The notes under the pieces were generated by a model, which did not search any database, was not told the DNA's origin, and saw only the letters and a program-made list of their open reading frames with translations. A program made the translations under genes and the position numbers. This document shows positions 43,454-51,989 of a stretch of 64,000 nt of DNA, piece after piece. Origin of the DNA: JAEUHQ01 sp964538915 (GTDB taxonomy: Bacteria > Planctomycetota > UBA1135 > UBA2386); assembly GCA_964538915.1 (NCBI GenBank), contig CAZIFB010000014.1:32056-96055 (forward strand), read 5' to 3'. Numbering within the stretch: position 1 is the first letter of the stretch; each line of letters opens with the position of its first letter.

Positions 43454-44262
43454 TCGCGGGCAAGACGTGGCGCGAGATCCGCTGGATGGCACTCGCCTAC
43501 CTGCTCGTCCTCGAGCTGCTCGCGGTTCCGGTGATCCTGCTGTGGCCGGAGATCTATCCCGACCTGCAGCGCTCCACCCTGCTCCGGAACCCGGGAATGG
43601 ACTGGGTGAAACGCATCGGCGACGGAGTCGGCAACCGCGACGAGGACATCGCGTACCGCGCGTGGTGCGCGATCATGCTGTTCTTCCGCAGCACGAACCT
43701 CGTGTGCACCGCCGGCGCCGTGCTGCTGGGGACCGGGCTCTTCGCCCGCGAACGCGAGGCGCAGACGCTGGAGTTCCTGCTCGCGAGGCCCGTGTCCCGC
43801 GGCCGGATCCTGTGGCAGAAGACGTGGCCGGCGGCGATCGCGCTCGTCGTGCCGATCTTCCTCGTCAACACGTCGGCGATCTGGTGGAGCGGACACATCG
43901 ACATGGAGCTGCCGTTCGCGGAGACGATGCGGGCGTCGATGCACGCCGCCGCGTTCACGCTCTTCTTCCTCGCCGCGACGACGTGGGTCTCCGTGAAGTG
44001 TCGGGTGCAGGCACATGTCGCCGCGTGGGTCGGCGCCGTCGCCGTTCTGCAGATCGGCGTCTATCTCACGCAGCGCATCCGCCCGTACAGCCTGTTCCGC
44101 CTCGTCGACTTCGACTGGTACGGACCGTTGCTCGCCGGCAATCTGCCCCTCCGGCACATGTTCGACCCGACCGCGGGCCCCGCGTTCACGACGTGGCTCC
44201 TGCTCGGCGCAGGCGCCTTCTGGTTCGCCGCGTGGCGTGCGCTGCGACGACTGGAGCCGTGA
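43450..44262 (+). CDS. ABC-2 type transporter permease
   Basis: 270 residues with six hydrophobic segments, for example WMALAYLLVLELLAVPVILLW near 13-33, CTAGAVLLGTGLFAREREAQT near 90-110 (a conserved ABC-2 loop with the ER motif) and WLLLGAGAFWFAAWRAL at the C-terminus. Pairs with the preceding ATPase; both are joined by a 4-base overlap. It is predicted to export an unknown substrate. The stop overlaps the start of lpxB. Confidence 0.87.
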   Translation: MIAGKTWREIRWMALAYLLVLELLAVPVILLWPEIYPDLQRSTLLRNPGMDWVKRIGDGVGNRDEDIAYRAWCAIMLFFRSTNLVCTAGAVLLGTGLFAREREAQTLEFLLARPVSRGRILWQKTWPAAIALVVPIFLVNTSAIWWSGHIDMELPFAETMRASMHAAAFTLFFLAATTWVSVKCRVQAHVAAWVGAVAVLQIGVYLTQRIRPYSLFRLVDFDWYGPLLAGNLPLRHMFDPTAGPAFTTWLLLGAGAFWFAAWRALRRLEP

Positions 44263-45605
44263 CGATGATCGCGCTCGAGGTCGTTCTCACGCTGCTGCGG
44301 GAAGTGCTGCGCACGCTGCTCGTGCCTCTCCGTCTGCTCGGCTATCTGCCGTTCCGCCACCACTGGAGGCGGGTCGCGCGCGACGTGCTCGACGCAGCGG
44401 CACACGCGAACCCCGAATCGCCCGACGAATCGCTGCGCGAGTTCTTCGCGAGGCGACGGCCGCCCCGGGGCGAACGCCCGCACCTCTTCGTTTCGGCCGG
44501 AGAAGCGAGCGGCGAAGCGCACGCGGCGCGCCTCGTGCGAGCACTGCCGACCGCCGTGCGCACGACGGCCTTCGGCGGTCACCTGCTCGCGGACGCCGGT
44601 GCGGCAGTGCGCATCGGCCTCAGCGAACACGCTGTGATGGGCGTCTTCGGCGTCCTTCGGCAGCTGCCGCTCATCCTCCGCGCGTTCGCGGACTACCTGC
44701 GCGTCCTGCGCGACGACCCGCCCGACCTCGTCGTCCTGGTCGACTACCCCGGCCTGCACGTCGTGATGGCCAAGGCCGCGCGCCGGCGCAAGATCCCGGT
44801 TTTGCACTACGTGGCGCCCCAGTATTGGGCGTGGGGACCCTGGCGCATGCGCCGCTACCGCCGCGCGGTCGACGGCACCCTGACGATCCTGCCGTTCGAG
44901 ACGTCGTTCTTCCGTCGGTTCCGCATTCCCGCCGCGTACATCGGCCACCCGCTGCTCGACGACATCGCCGCACACCCGCCGGAGCCCGCGGCCACCGCCA
45001 CCGTGCGCGAGCGGCCGACACTCGTACTTCTCCCGGGCAGCCGCCGCGCCGAGATCACCGCGAACCTGCCCGGCATGCTGCGGGTCGCACGATCGTTGCG
45101 CTCTGCGTTTCCCGACTGCCGCGTCGTGCTGCCGCACAAGAACACGCGCCGCACGGCGCTGATCCGGGAACTGCTCGCCCACGAACAGGCGACGTTCGTC
45201 GAACACCACGAAGGCACGCTCGCGCCGTGGCTCGCCGGCGCGCGCCTCGTGCTCGCGAAGTCGGGCACCGGTTCGCTCGAAGCGTGTCTCTTCGGCAACC
45301 CGACGATCGTCGTCTACCAGCTGCGCGGCACGATCCACACGATCGGCTACCACAACATCCTCAGTGTGCCCTGGATCGCCGCGGCCAACCTGATCGCCGG
45401 CCGCGCGGCGGTCCCCGAGTTCTGTTTCCACCGCGCGGAAGGCTGGAACGACGTCGTGCGCACCGCCGACGAGCTCTGGCGCGACGGCCCCGCCCGCGAC
45501 GCCGCGATCGCCGCCCTCGGCGACGTCCGGCGACGACTCGGCGAACCTGGCGCCACGGCGCGCGTCGCCGCGATCGTCGGTCGCTTCCTCGGAGTCACCG
45601 CATGA
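44259..45605 (+). CDS. lpxB: Lipid-A-disaccharide synthase
   Basis: GT19 enzyme that joins UDP-2,3-diacylglucosamine and lipid X in lipid A synthesis at the inner membrane. 448 residues from GTG 44259 (overlapping the permease stop); an ATG two codons later is equally possible. Core motifs: FVSAGEASGEAHAARLV near 77-93, VDYPGLHVVMAKAARRRKIPVLHYVAPQYWAW, and LAKSGTGSLEACLFGNPTIVVYQL. About 70 residues with a hydrophobic, membrane-associating helix precede the usual start and may tether the enzyme. Shows that this organism makes lipid A. Stop overlaps the ubiD-like gene start. Confidence 0.95.
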   Translation: MTMIALEVVLTLLREVLRTLLVPLRLLGYLPFRHHWRRVARDVLDAAAHANPESPDESLREFFARRRPPRGERPHLFVSAGEASGEAHAARLVRALPTAVRTTAFGGHLLADAGAAVRIGLSEHAVMGVFGVLRQLPLILRAFADYLRVLRDDPPDLVVLVDYPGLHVVMAKAARRRKIPVLHYVAPQYWAWGPWRMRRYRRAVDGTLTILPFETSFFRRFRIPAAYIGHPLLDDIAAHPPEPAATATVRERPTLVLLPGSRRAEITANLPGMLRVARSLRSAFPDCRVVLPHKNTRRTALIRELLAHEQATFVEHHEGTLAPWLAGARLVLAKSGTGSLEACLFGNPTIVVYQLRGTIHTIGYHNILSVPWIAAANLIAGRAAVPEFCFHRAEGWNDVVRTADELWRDGPARDAAIAALGDVRRRLGEPGATARVAAIVGRFLGVTA

Positions 45606-47407
45606 CCCGCTCGCTCGTCGATCTCCGCGCGTTCCTCGCCGAGCTTCGTGCCCACGGTGAACTCGTGGAGATCGGCGCGGAAGTCGACCCCGACCTCGAG
45701 GCGGCCGAGATCCACCGCCGCGTGATCGCCGCCGGCGGACCCGCGCTGCTCTTCCGCCGGGTCAAGGGCTCGCCGTGGCCCGCCGTCACGAACCTGTTCG
45801 GCACGAAGCGCCGCGTCGATCTGGCGTTCGGCTCGCGCCCGATCGAACTCGTGCAGCGGCTCGCGGAGGCGCCGCACACGATGCTGCCGCCGTCGCCTGG
45901 CAAGCTGTGGCGCCAGCGCGGAACCATCGGCGACCTGCTGAAGGTCGGCCGTTCCTTCCCCTTCCGCGCTCCCGTGCTCGCCGAGCAGGACTCGCCGGCG
46001 CGCCTCTCGCGCCTGCCGCTCCTGCGCACGTGGGCGGAGGACGGCGGTGCGTTCGTCACGCTGCCGCTCGTCTACACGGAGCACCCGGAGGGCCTCGGCA
46101 GCAACCTCGGCATGTACCGCATCCAGCGGTTCTCCGACGACGAGGCCGGTCTGCACGTGCAGATCGGGAAGGGTGGCGGCCACCACCTCGCGGAGTACGA
46201 ACGCCTCGGCCGGCCGATGCCCGTGCACGTGACGATCGGCGGCCCGCCCGCACTGATCCTCGGCGCGATCGCGCCGCTGCCCGAGAACGTGCCCGAAGTG
46301 CTGCTCGCCTCGCTGCTCCTCGGCCGCCGGCTGCGAAGCGCGCGCACTGCGAGGTCGCCGCTGCCCGTCTTCGCGGACGCCGAGTTCTGCCTCGTCGGCG
46401 ACGTGCGACCCGGCGAACGGCGGCCCGAGGGCCCGTTCGGCGACCACTACGGCTACTACTCGCTTCGCCACGACTACCCGCTGATCCGCGTCCACACGCT
46501 GCTGCACCGCCGCGACCCGATCCTGTGCGCCACCGTCGTCGGCAAACCGCGCCAGGAGGACTTCTTCCTCGGCGACTACCTGCAGGAACTGCTGCTGCCG
46601 CTCGCGAAGGTCGCGATGCCGACCGTGCGCGACCTCTGGTCGTACGGCGAGACCGGCTACCACTCGCTCGCCGCGGCCGTCGTGCGCGAACGCCACGGCC
46701 GCGAAGCGATGACGAGCGCGTTCCGCATCCTCGGCGAGGGCCAGCTCGCGCTGACGAAGTTCCTGCTGCTCACGGACCGGCAGGTGGACCTGCGCGACTT
46801 CCGTGCGACGCTGCAGCACGTTCTCGCGCGCGCCGACTTCCGCACCGACCTGTACCTTTTCGGCTCCCTCGCGATGGACACGCTCGACTACTGCGGTCCC
46901 GCCGTGAACCGCGGCAGCAAGGGCGTGCTGATCGGTCTCGGGGACCCGGTGCGTTCGCTGCCGGAACGCTTCGAAGGCGATCTGCCGGCGCCGTTCTCCC
47001 GCGCCGAGGTCTTCTGCCCCGGCTGCCTCGTCGTCGAAGGGCCCGCGTTCGCAACGGACCGCGATGCGCCGAAGCACCTCGCCGCCGCGGCGGCTCTCGA
47101 CCGCTGGCCGCTCGTCGTGCTCGTCGACGACGCGCGGAAGGCGGCGAAGTCGGCAGTGAACTTCCTGTGGACCACGTTCACCCGCTTCGAACCGGCGGCG
47201 GACGTGCACTCCCGTGCCGTGGACCTCGTGCGGAGCCAGCCGAGCCACACGCCGCCGATCGTGATCGACGCGCGCATGAAGCCGTCGTACCCGAAGGAGC
47301 TGTTCTGCGACCCCGGCACGGCATCCCTGGTGTCGCGTCGCTGGCGCGAGTACTTCCCCGGCGGCGGCGTGGAGATGGGCGACTCGGACCGCGCGCACCT
47401 CGATTGA
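45602..47407 (+). CDS. UbiD family prenylated-FMN decarboxylase
   Basis: 601 residues; reversible aromatic or alpha,beta-unsaturated decarboxylase using prenylated FMN. Characteristic pieces: VTNLFGTKRRV near 62, GSNLGMYRIQRFSDDEAGLHVQIGKGGGHH (flavin/Mn-binding), and ERRPEGPFGDHYGYYS, the EGPFGE-type segment with the catalytic Glu. In bacteria the family serves ubiquinone or menaquinone synthesis (UbiD/MqnL) or catabolism; the subtype cannot be decided here. A UbiX-type prenyltransferase is not in the window. ATG overlaps the lpxB stop by 4 bases. Confidence 0.9.
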   Translation: MTRSLVDLRAFLAELRAHGELVEIGAEVDPDLEAAEIHRRVIAAGGPALLFRRVKGSPWPAVTNLFGTKRRVDLAFGSRPIELVQRLAEAPHTMLPPSPGKLWRQRGTIGDLLKVGRSFPFRAPVLAEQDSPARLSRLPLLRTWAEDGGAFVTLPLVYTEHPEGLGSNLGMYRIQRFSDDEAGLHVQIGKGGGHHLAEYERLGRPMPVHVTIGGPPALILGAIAPLPENVPEVLLASLLLGRRLRSARTARSPLPVFADAEFCLVGDVRPGERRPEGPFGDHYGYYSLRHDYPLIRVHTLLHRRDPILCATVVGKPRQEDFFLGDYLQELLLPLAKVAMPTVRDLWSYGETGYHSLAAAVVRERHGREAMTSAFRILGEGQLALTKFLLLTDRQVDLRDFRATLQHVLARADFRTDLYLFGSLAMDTLDYCGPAVNRGSKGVLIGLGDPVRSLPERFEGDLPAPFSRAEVFCPGCLVVEGPAFATDRDAPKHLAAAAALDRWPLVVLVDDARKAAKSAVNFLWTTFTRFEPAADVHSRAVDLVRSQPSHTPPIVIDARMKPSYPKELFCDPGTASLVSRRWREYFPGGGVEMGDSDRAHLD

Positions 47408-47439
47408 CCCGCACCGGGCGCGGCGCTCCGATCGCGGCG

Positions 47440-47766
47440 ATGACCTACCGCGACCTCGATCCGGCCGAAGCACAGGGCGAACTGCAGCGGGACCCGACGC
47501 TGCGCATCCTCGACGTCCGCACCGACGAGGAGTTCCGGAGCCACCGCCTGCCCAACTCGACCCTCGTGCCGGTGCAGGAACTCGAGCGCCGCCTCCACGA
47601 ACTCGACCGCGACACGAACTGGCTCGTGCACTGCGAGCACGGCCGCCGCAGCCTGTTCGCCTGCGAGATCATGGCGCGCGCGGGGTTCACGAAGCTGGCG
47701 AACTTGCGCGGCGGCCTCGCGCACTGGGCCGGCTGCGGCCTTCCCTTCGAGCAGGGCAAACGCTGA
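47440..47766 (+). CDS. Single-domain rhodanese
   Basis: 108 residues with the rhodanese fold (LRILDVRTDEEFRSHRLPNS) and the active-site loop HCEHGRRS, in which the Cys carries persulfide sulfur. The CxxGxR loop with two Arg fits thiosulfate:acceptor sulfurtransferase activity. ATG at 47440 gives the normal length; an in-frame TTG overlapping the ubiD-like stop (47404) is possible and would fit the local pattern of overlaps. Last gene of the run; convergent with the aminotransferase. Confidence 0.87.
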   Translation: MTYRDLDPAEAQGELQRDPTLRILDVRTDEEFRSHRLPNSTLVPVQELERRLHELDRDTNWLVHCEHGRRSLFACEIMARAGFTKLANLRGGLAHWAGCGLPFEQGKR

Positions 47767-47772
47767 TCGCGA

Positions 47773-48909
47773 TCAGGCCGGCCAGCGCGCCGCGGCGGCG
47801 CGACACTCCTCGACGCTCGGCACGAGCGCCGCTCGAACGAAGCGCTCCTGGCCCTTGCCGAAGAAGCTGCCCGGCGCGACCAGGATCCCGACCTCGCGAC
47901 AGCGCGCCGCGTAGTCGACGTCGGTCGTGCCGGCCGGCACCTCGATCCAAACGTAGAGGCCCGCCTTGCTGCCGTGGACCGTCAGACCGCGCCGTTTGCA
48001 GAGGTCGAGCAGGACCGCGCGCTTCTGGCCGAAGCAGCGCACACGCTCGGCCACGTGGCCTTCTTCGGTCCACGCCAGCGCCGCTGCCGCCTGTACGAAG
48101 TCCTGCGGCGCGGTGCCCATGCTCGCGCGGAAGCGGCGGTAGACCGCGATCAGCTCCGGGTCACCGGTGACGAAACCCGAGCGGTAGCCGGTCATCCCGG
48201 ACCGCTTGCTCAGCGAATGCACCGCGAGGCAGCCCTTCCGGCCGAACTCGAGGATGCTCCGCGGCCGCGCGCCTTCGTAGTGCAGGTCGACGTAGCACTC
48301 GTCGCTGACGAGCACGAAGCCGTACTCCTCGCGGACCTCGACCCAGCGACGGAACAGCGCATCGGGCAGGCAGAAGCCGGTCGGGTTGTGCGGGTAGTTG
48401 AGGAACACGACCGACGCGCGCCGCAGCACGGACTCGGGGAGCGCGTCCGGATCCATCGCGTAGCCGTTGTGCACGCCGAGCGGTACCGCGTAGGTCCAGG
48501 CCTCCGCGAACAGCGCCCCGATCTCGTAGACCGGGTACGCAGGCTCTCCGTAGAGCACGAGGTCCTTGTCGCTCGGGACCTGCACGAAGGTCATCGGCAG
48601 GTGGAACAGACACTCCTTGCTCCCGAACGTCGCCAGCACCTCGGCGTCCGGGTCGACCTTCACGCCGAAGCGCCGCTGCATGTAGGCCGCCACGGCCTTG
48701 CGCAGCGCCGGTGTTCCGGGCGTCGGTGGGTACTGGCTCACTTCCGGGACGCCTGCGCGCAGAGCGTTCCGCAGGATCTCCGGCGTCGGTTCGCGCGGAT
48801 CGCCGGTGCCGAAGTCGAACACCCGCACCCCGCTCGCGAGCAGTTCCTGCTTCCACTGCTCCAGCTGCACCATCGGGTACGTCGGCAGCTTGCGAAGGCG
48901 TTCGTTCAT
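47773..48909 (-). CDS. PLP-dependent aminotransferase, DapC-like
   Basis: 378 residues, fold type I class I/II aminotransferase. The PLP Lys is Lys235 in HSLSKRSGMTGYRSGFV, and NYPHNPTG (171-178) and VSDECYVDLHY (201-211) are standard PLP-binding positions. Overall similarity in style is greatest to actinobacterial succinyldiaminopimelate aminotransferase DapC (start VRVFDFGTGDPREPTPE), so a role in lysine/diaminopimelate synthesis is plausible but not certain. ATG overlaps the stop of the sugar isomerase-like gene (ATGA), a metabolic pairing without an obvious link. Confidence 0.83.
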   Translation of the reverse strand: MNERLRKLPTYPMVQLEQWKQELLASGVRVFDFGTGDPREPTPEILRNALRAGVPEVSQYPPTPGTPALRKAVAAYMQRRFGVKVDPDAEVLATFGSKECLFHLPMTFVQVPSDKDLVLYGEPAYPVYEIGALFAEAWTYAVPLGVHNGYAMDPDALPESVLRRASVVFLNYPHNPTGFCLPDALFRRWVEVREEYGFVLVSDECYVDLHYEGARPRSILEFGRKGCLAVHSLSKRSGMTGYRSGFVTGDPELIAVYRRFRASMGTAPQDFVQAAAALAWTEEGHVAERVRCFGQKRAVLLDLCKRRGLTVHGSKAGLYVWIEVPAGTTDVDYAARCREVGILVAPGSFFGKGQERFVRAALVPSVEECRAAAARWPA

Positions 48910-49877
48910 CGTCCCGTCTCCTTCGCCGCCCCCGCCGCGTCCTTGGCTGCCGCATCGGCCTGCATGCGTTCGTGCACGCGCTCGAGCAGTGCCTTCGTCG
49001 CCGCGATGCCGGCGTCCTCGGCCAACGAGCCACCTTCGTACTCGATGCCGACGAAGCCGCGATAGCCGTGCTTGCCGATCACGATGTCCAGCATGCGGCG
49101 GTAGTCCGTGTGAGTCTCGTTGCCGTCGGCGTCGAAGTCGTGCGACTTGGCGCTGACGCCGCGTGCGAAGGGCATCAGTTCGTCGACGCCCTGGTAACGG
49201 TCGTACTCGCGGGCGTCGTCGATGCGGAAGTTGCCGAAGTCGGGCAGCGCACCACACCGGGGGTGTTTCACGGCGGCGAGCGTCGCCGCGAGCCACTTGC
49301 CGTCGGACGACAGACCGCCGTGGTTCTCGACGATCACGTTCACTCCGTGCGGATCCGCGAACTCGCACAGCCGGCGCAGCCCGTCGGCCACGAGTTTCTG
49401 CTGCTCCTCGGCGCTGCCAGCGCTCTGCGCATTCACCCGGATGGAGTGGCAGCCGAGCGCCTTCGCCGCGGTCACCCACCGCTGGTGCCGCTCGATCGCC
49501 ATCGAGCGCGCCTTCGGCTCGGGATCGCCGAGCGCACCCTCGCCGTCGCACATGACGAGCAGGCTCTTCACGCCTTCGCCGTCGCACCGCTTCTTCAGCT
49601 CGGCCAGGTAGTTCTCGTCGTCGGCCTTGTCCTTCCAGAACGAGTTCACGTACTCGACGGCGGCGATGCCGAACGAACGCGCCTTCTTCGGGAAGTCCAG
49701 GTTGTCGAGCTTGCCGCTGCGCAACGTACGGTGCAGCGACCACTCGGCGAGGCTGATGCCGAACAGCGGAACGCGCAACGGCCGAGCAGCGGGCAGCACG
49801 ACGGTCGACAGCGCCATCGCGGTGCCGCCGAGGAACGCGCGCCGGTCGAGGCCCTGCGTGTGGCGAGATGCATCCAT
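48906..49877 (-). CDS. Tat-exported sugar phosphate isomerase/epimerase-like TIM-barrel protein
   Basis: 323 residues starting with a twin-arginine signal (DRRAFLGGTAMALSTVVL). The AP-endonuclease-2/xylose-isomerase-like TIM barrel follows, with metal-site type residues in VIVENHGGLSSDG and ALPDFGNFRIDD, and the closing FVGIEYEGG. Planctomycetes encode many such exported isomerase-like proteins of unknown substrate. The start at 49877 is set by the Tat motif; a GATCCT element (49896-49891, minus) is a possible -10. The stop overlaps the aminotransferase ATG. Divergent from efp. Confidence 0.83.
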   Translation of the reverse strand: MDASRHTQGLDRRAFLGGTAMALSTVVLPAARPLRVPLFGISLAEWSLHRTLRSGKLDNLDFPKKARSFGIAAVEYVNSFWKDKADDENYLAELKKRCDGEGVKSLLVMCDGEGALGDPEPKARSMAIERHQRWVTAAKALGCHSIRVNAQSAGSAEEQQKLVADGLRRLCEFADPHGVNVIVENHGGLSSDGKWLAATLAAVKHPRCGALPDFGNFRIDDAREYDRYQGVDELMPFARGVSAKSHDFDADGNETHTDYRRMLDIVIGKHGYRGFVGIEYEGGSLAEDAGIAATKALLERVHERMQADAAAKDAAGAAKETGR

Positions 49878-49940
49878 GCCGCGGCATTGGAGGATCGCGG
49901 CGGCGGCGAGGCAACCCTCGCGGAGCGGTTCGGCGCCCGC

Positions 49941-49946
49941 TATCCT
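49941..49946 (+). promoter_or_regulatory. Putative -10 element of efp
   Basis: TATCCT, with a predicted transcript start near 49953 and a 5' leader of about 34 bases before the efp ATG. No clear Shine-Dalgarno sequence in the leader. Inference. Confidence 0.35.
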
Positions 49947-49986
49947 GCTCGCCCTCCGACCCCGACCGAGACTCCACAGCACCGCC

Positions 49987-50547
49987 ATGGCGATCCGCGT
50001 AACCGAGGCCAAGAAAGGCATGGTCGTCCGCTTCGAGAACGACCTCTACCAGATCACCCGGTACGACCACCTGACGCCGGGCAACCTGCGCGCCATCCAC
50101 CACGTCTACCTGAAGAACCTGAAGAACGGCCGGCAGAAGGAAGTGCGCATGAAGACGAGCGACACGCTCGACCTCGTCTTCCTCGACTCGCGCGAGTCGC
50201 AGTACCTGTTCAAGGACTCGCTCGGCTACACCTTCATGGACAACGAGAACTTCGAGCAGTTCGTGCTGAACGCCGAAGTGATCGGCGAGTCGATGAAGTT
50301 CATCACCGAGAACAGCACCGTGACCGTCGTGTTCTGCGAAGGCGAAGCACTCACCGTGCAGCTGCCGCCGGCCGTCGAGCTGGAGATCGTCGAGACGGAG
50401 GACGCGGCGCGCGGGGACACCGTGAGCAGCGTGCAGAAGCCGGCGACCTGCAACACCGGCCTCGAGATCAAGGTGCCGGCGCACATCAAGAAGGGCGAGA
50501 AGGTCCGCGTCAGCACGGAGACCGGCGAGTTCATGGGCCGCGCGTAG
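49987..50547 (+). CDS. efp: Translation elongation factor P
   Basis: Relieves ribosome stalling at polyproline. 186 residues in three beta-barrel domains: KOW-like domain I, the OB domain with KDSLGYTFMDNENFEQF, and the C-terminal domain ending in the usual VSTETGEFMGRA, with signature KPATCNTGLEIKVP. The domain I loop reads HLTPGNLRA: the residue at the normal modification site (Lys34 in PGKG of E. coli, Arg32 type in others) is Asn33, with Leu and Arg behind it. So lysylation or rhamnosylation at that position is not expected. Divergent from the isomerase; convergent with larC. Confidence 0.95.
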   Translation: MAIRVTEAKKGMVVRFENDLYQITRYDHLTPGNLRAIHHVYLKNLKNGRQKEVRMKTSDTLDLVFLDSRESQYLFKDSLGYTFMDNENFEQFVLNAEVIGESMKFITENSTVTVVFCEGEALTVQLPPAVELEIVETEDAARGDTVSSVQKPATCNTGLEIKVPAHIKKGEKVRVSTETGEFMGRA

Positions 50548-50567
50548 CGGACCCGCCCGCATCAGGT

Positions 50568-51782
50568 TCAGCCGAGCAGCCGCCGCAGCACTTCGGCGCG
50601 GCCGAGTCCGTGCGCCGCGCACAGCCGGCGCAGCTCGTCGTCCTCCGGGCGCGCGGTCACGGCACCGCTGGGCAGCCGGGCGACCTTGAAGCGAACGGGG
50701 CCGAGCGCCGTGTCGCGGGTCTCCTGCCACCGTTCGAGGACACTGCGCTGCACCTCGTGCCGGCGCACGCCGAGCGACGACGATTCTTCGAGCAGGAGCC
50801 GCGTGATCGCCTCCTCCTGCGCACGCGACACGAGGGCCGTGACGAGGAAGCCGGGGCGGCCCTTCTTCATCTGTACCGGCACGAAGAACGCATCGGTCGC
50901 GCCGGTGCGCAACACTTCGTCGAGAAGCCAGCCGAGCTGCTCGCCGGTCGCGGTGTCGACGTGGCACGACAGCTCGACGAGCTGCGTCGGGTCGTTCGCC
51001 GCGGCGCCCGTCGTCGCGCCGACGATGACGCGCAGCAGGTTCGGCACTTCGGCGTCGTCGCGCGTGCCGGCGCCGTAGCCGATCGACTCGGCGACCAGCC
51101 GCACCGGCGTGTCGAACGCGTGCACGAGCGTGCGAAGCAGTGCGGCGCCCGTCGGCGTCGTGCGTTCGCCGGGCAGCCCGGCCGAGCGGACGGGAATCCC
51201 GCGGAGCAGCGCCGCGGTCGCAGGAGCCGGCACGGGCAACAGCCCGTGCTCGGTGTGCACCGTGCCCGACCCCGTCTCGATGCCGTTCGCATGGACCCGC
51301 TCGACGCCGAGCAGGTGCGTCGCGAGGCAGGCACAGACGACGTCGACGATGGTGTCCTCGGCACCGACTTCGTGGAAGTGCACGTTCTCGATCGGGCACC
51401 CGTGCGCCGCAGCCTCGACCTCGCCGATCGCGCGGTACACGCGCAGGCAATCGGCCACGACCGCCGCGGGAAGTTCGGCGCGCGCGACGATCGCCTCGAT
51501 CTCGGCGAGCCCGCGATGCGCATGCCCCGACGCCAGGGGCAGGCGCGGACCGGCTCCCGTCGGTGCCATCGGTACGAAGGCGGACGACGCGACGTCGACG
51601 ACGAAGTGGGTGCCCGCGAGACCGGCGCGCAGCACCTTCGTCGCCCGGACCGAAACACCCGGAAGGCCGAGCGACCGCACCGCCGCCGCCAAGGGTGCCA
51701 GGGGCACGCCGGCGTCGAGAAGCGCGCCGACCCACATGTCCCCGGCGACCCCCGACCAACCGTCGAACACAGCGATGCGCAT
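50568..51782 (-). CDS. larC: LarC family nickel-pincer cofactor protein
   Basis: LarC inserts nickel into the pyridinium dithiocarboxylate cofactor of lactate racemase-type enzymes. 404 residues, one uninterrupted frame (in some species larC is read through a programmed frameshift). Start RIAVFDGWSGVAGDMWVGALLDAGVP matches the family; the His-rich part VHFHEVGAEDTIVDVV and NLLRVIVG follow. Near residue 185 the common catalytic GSGTVHTEHGLLPVPAPAT is intact. larA, larB and larE are not in the window, so the cofactor pathway must be completed elsewhere. ATG 51782, TACCGT element 51819-51814 (minus) upstream. Confidence 0.9.
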   Translation of the reverse strand: MRIAVFDGWSGVAGDMWVGALLDAGVPLAPLAAAVRSLGLPGVSVRATKVLRAGLAGTHFVVDVASSAFVPMAPTGAGPRLPLASGHAHRGLAEIEAIVARAELPAAVVADCLRVYRAIGEVEAAAHGCPIENVHFHEVGAEDTIVDVVCACLATHLLGVERVHANGIETGSGTVHTEHGLLPVPAPATAALLRGIPVRSAGLPGERTTPTGAALLRTLVHAFDTPVRLVAESIGYGAGTRDDAEVPNLLRVIVGATTGAAANDPTQLVELSCHVDTATGEQLGWLLDEVLRTGATDAFFVPVQMKKGRPGFLVTALVSRAQEEAITRLLLEESSSLGVRRHEVQRSVLERWQETRDTALGPVRFKVARLPSGAVTARPEDDELRRLCAAHGLGRAEVLRRLLG

Positions 51783-51989
51783 GGAAAAGGCAGGAACGGG
51801 CTTTGCTGACCGCACGGTACCGATCGCGGTGCGGGCCCGGAACCGTCCGGGCTGCCTCCCGGCCGCCGTCGCTCGCGGCCATACTATGCGCGCTGCCACC
51901 GGCTTGTGAACGTCCTTCGTACCAACACCCCCCTGCCCCGAGCGAGCGTCCGCGGCCCGACCGTGCGGAGGAGCGCTGCCGCCGCACAC

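Noticed and set aside
50568..51782. Programmed frameshift in larC, as known from Lactobacillus
   Set aside because: The frame is continuous from start to stop, so no frameshift is needed.
51906..51989. The longer GTG start of the HEAT-repeat protein
   Set aside because: It would put 28 residues before the signal peptide; the ATG at 51990 begins exactly at the signal, although the promoter element upstream keeps the longer form possible.
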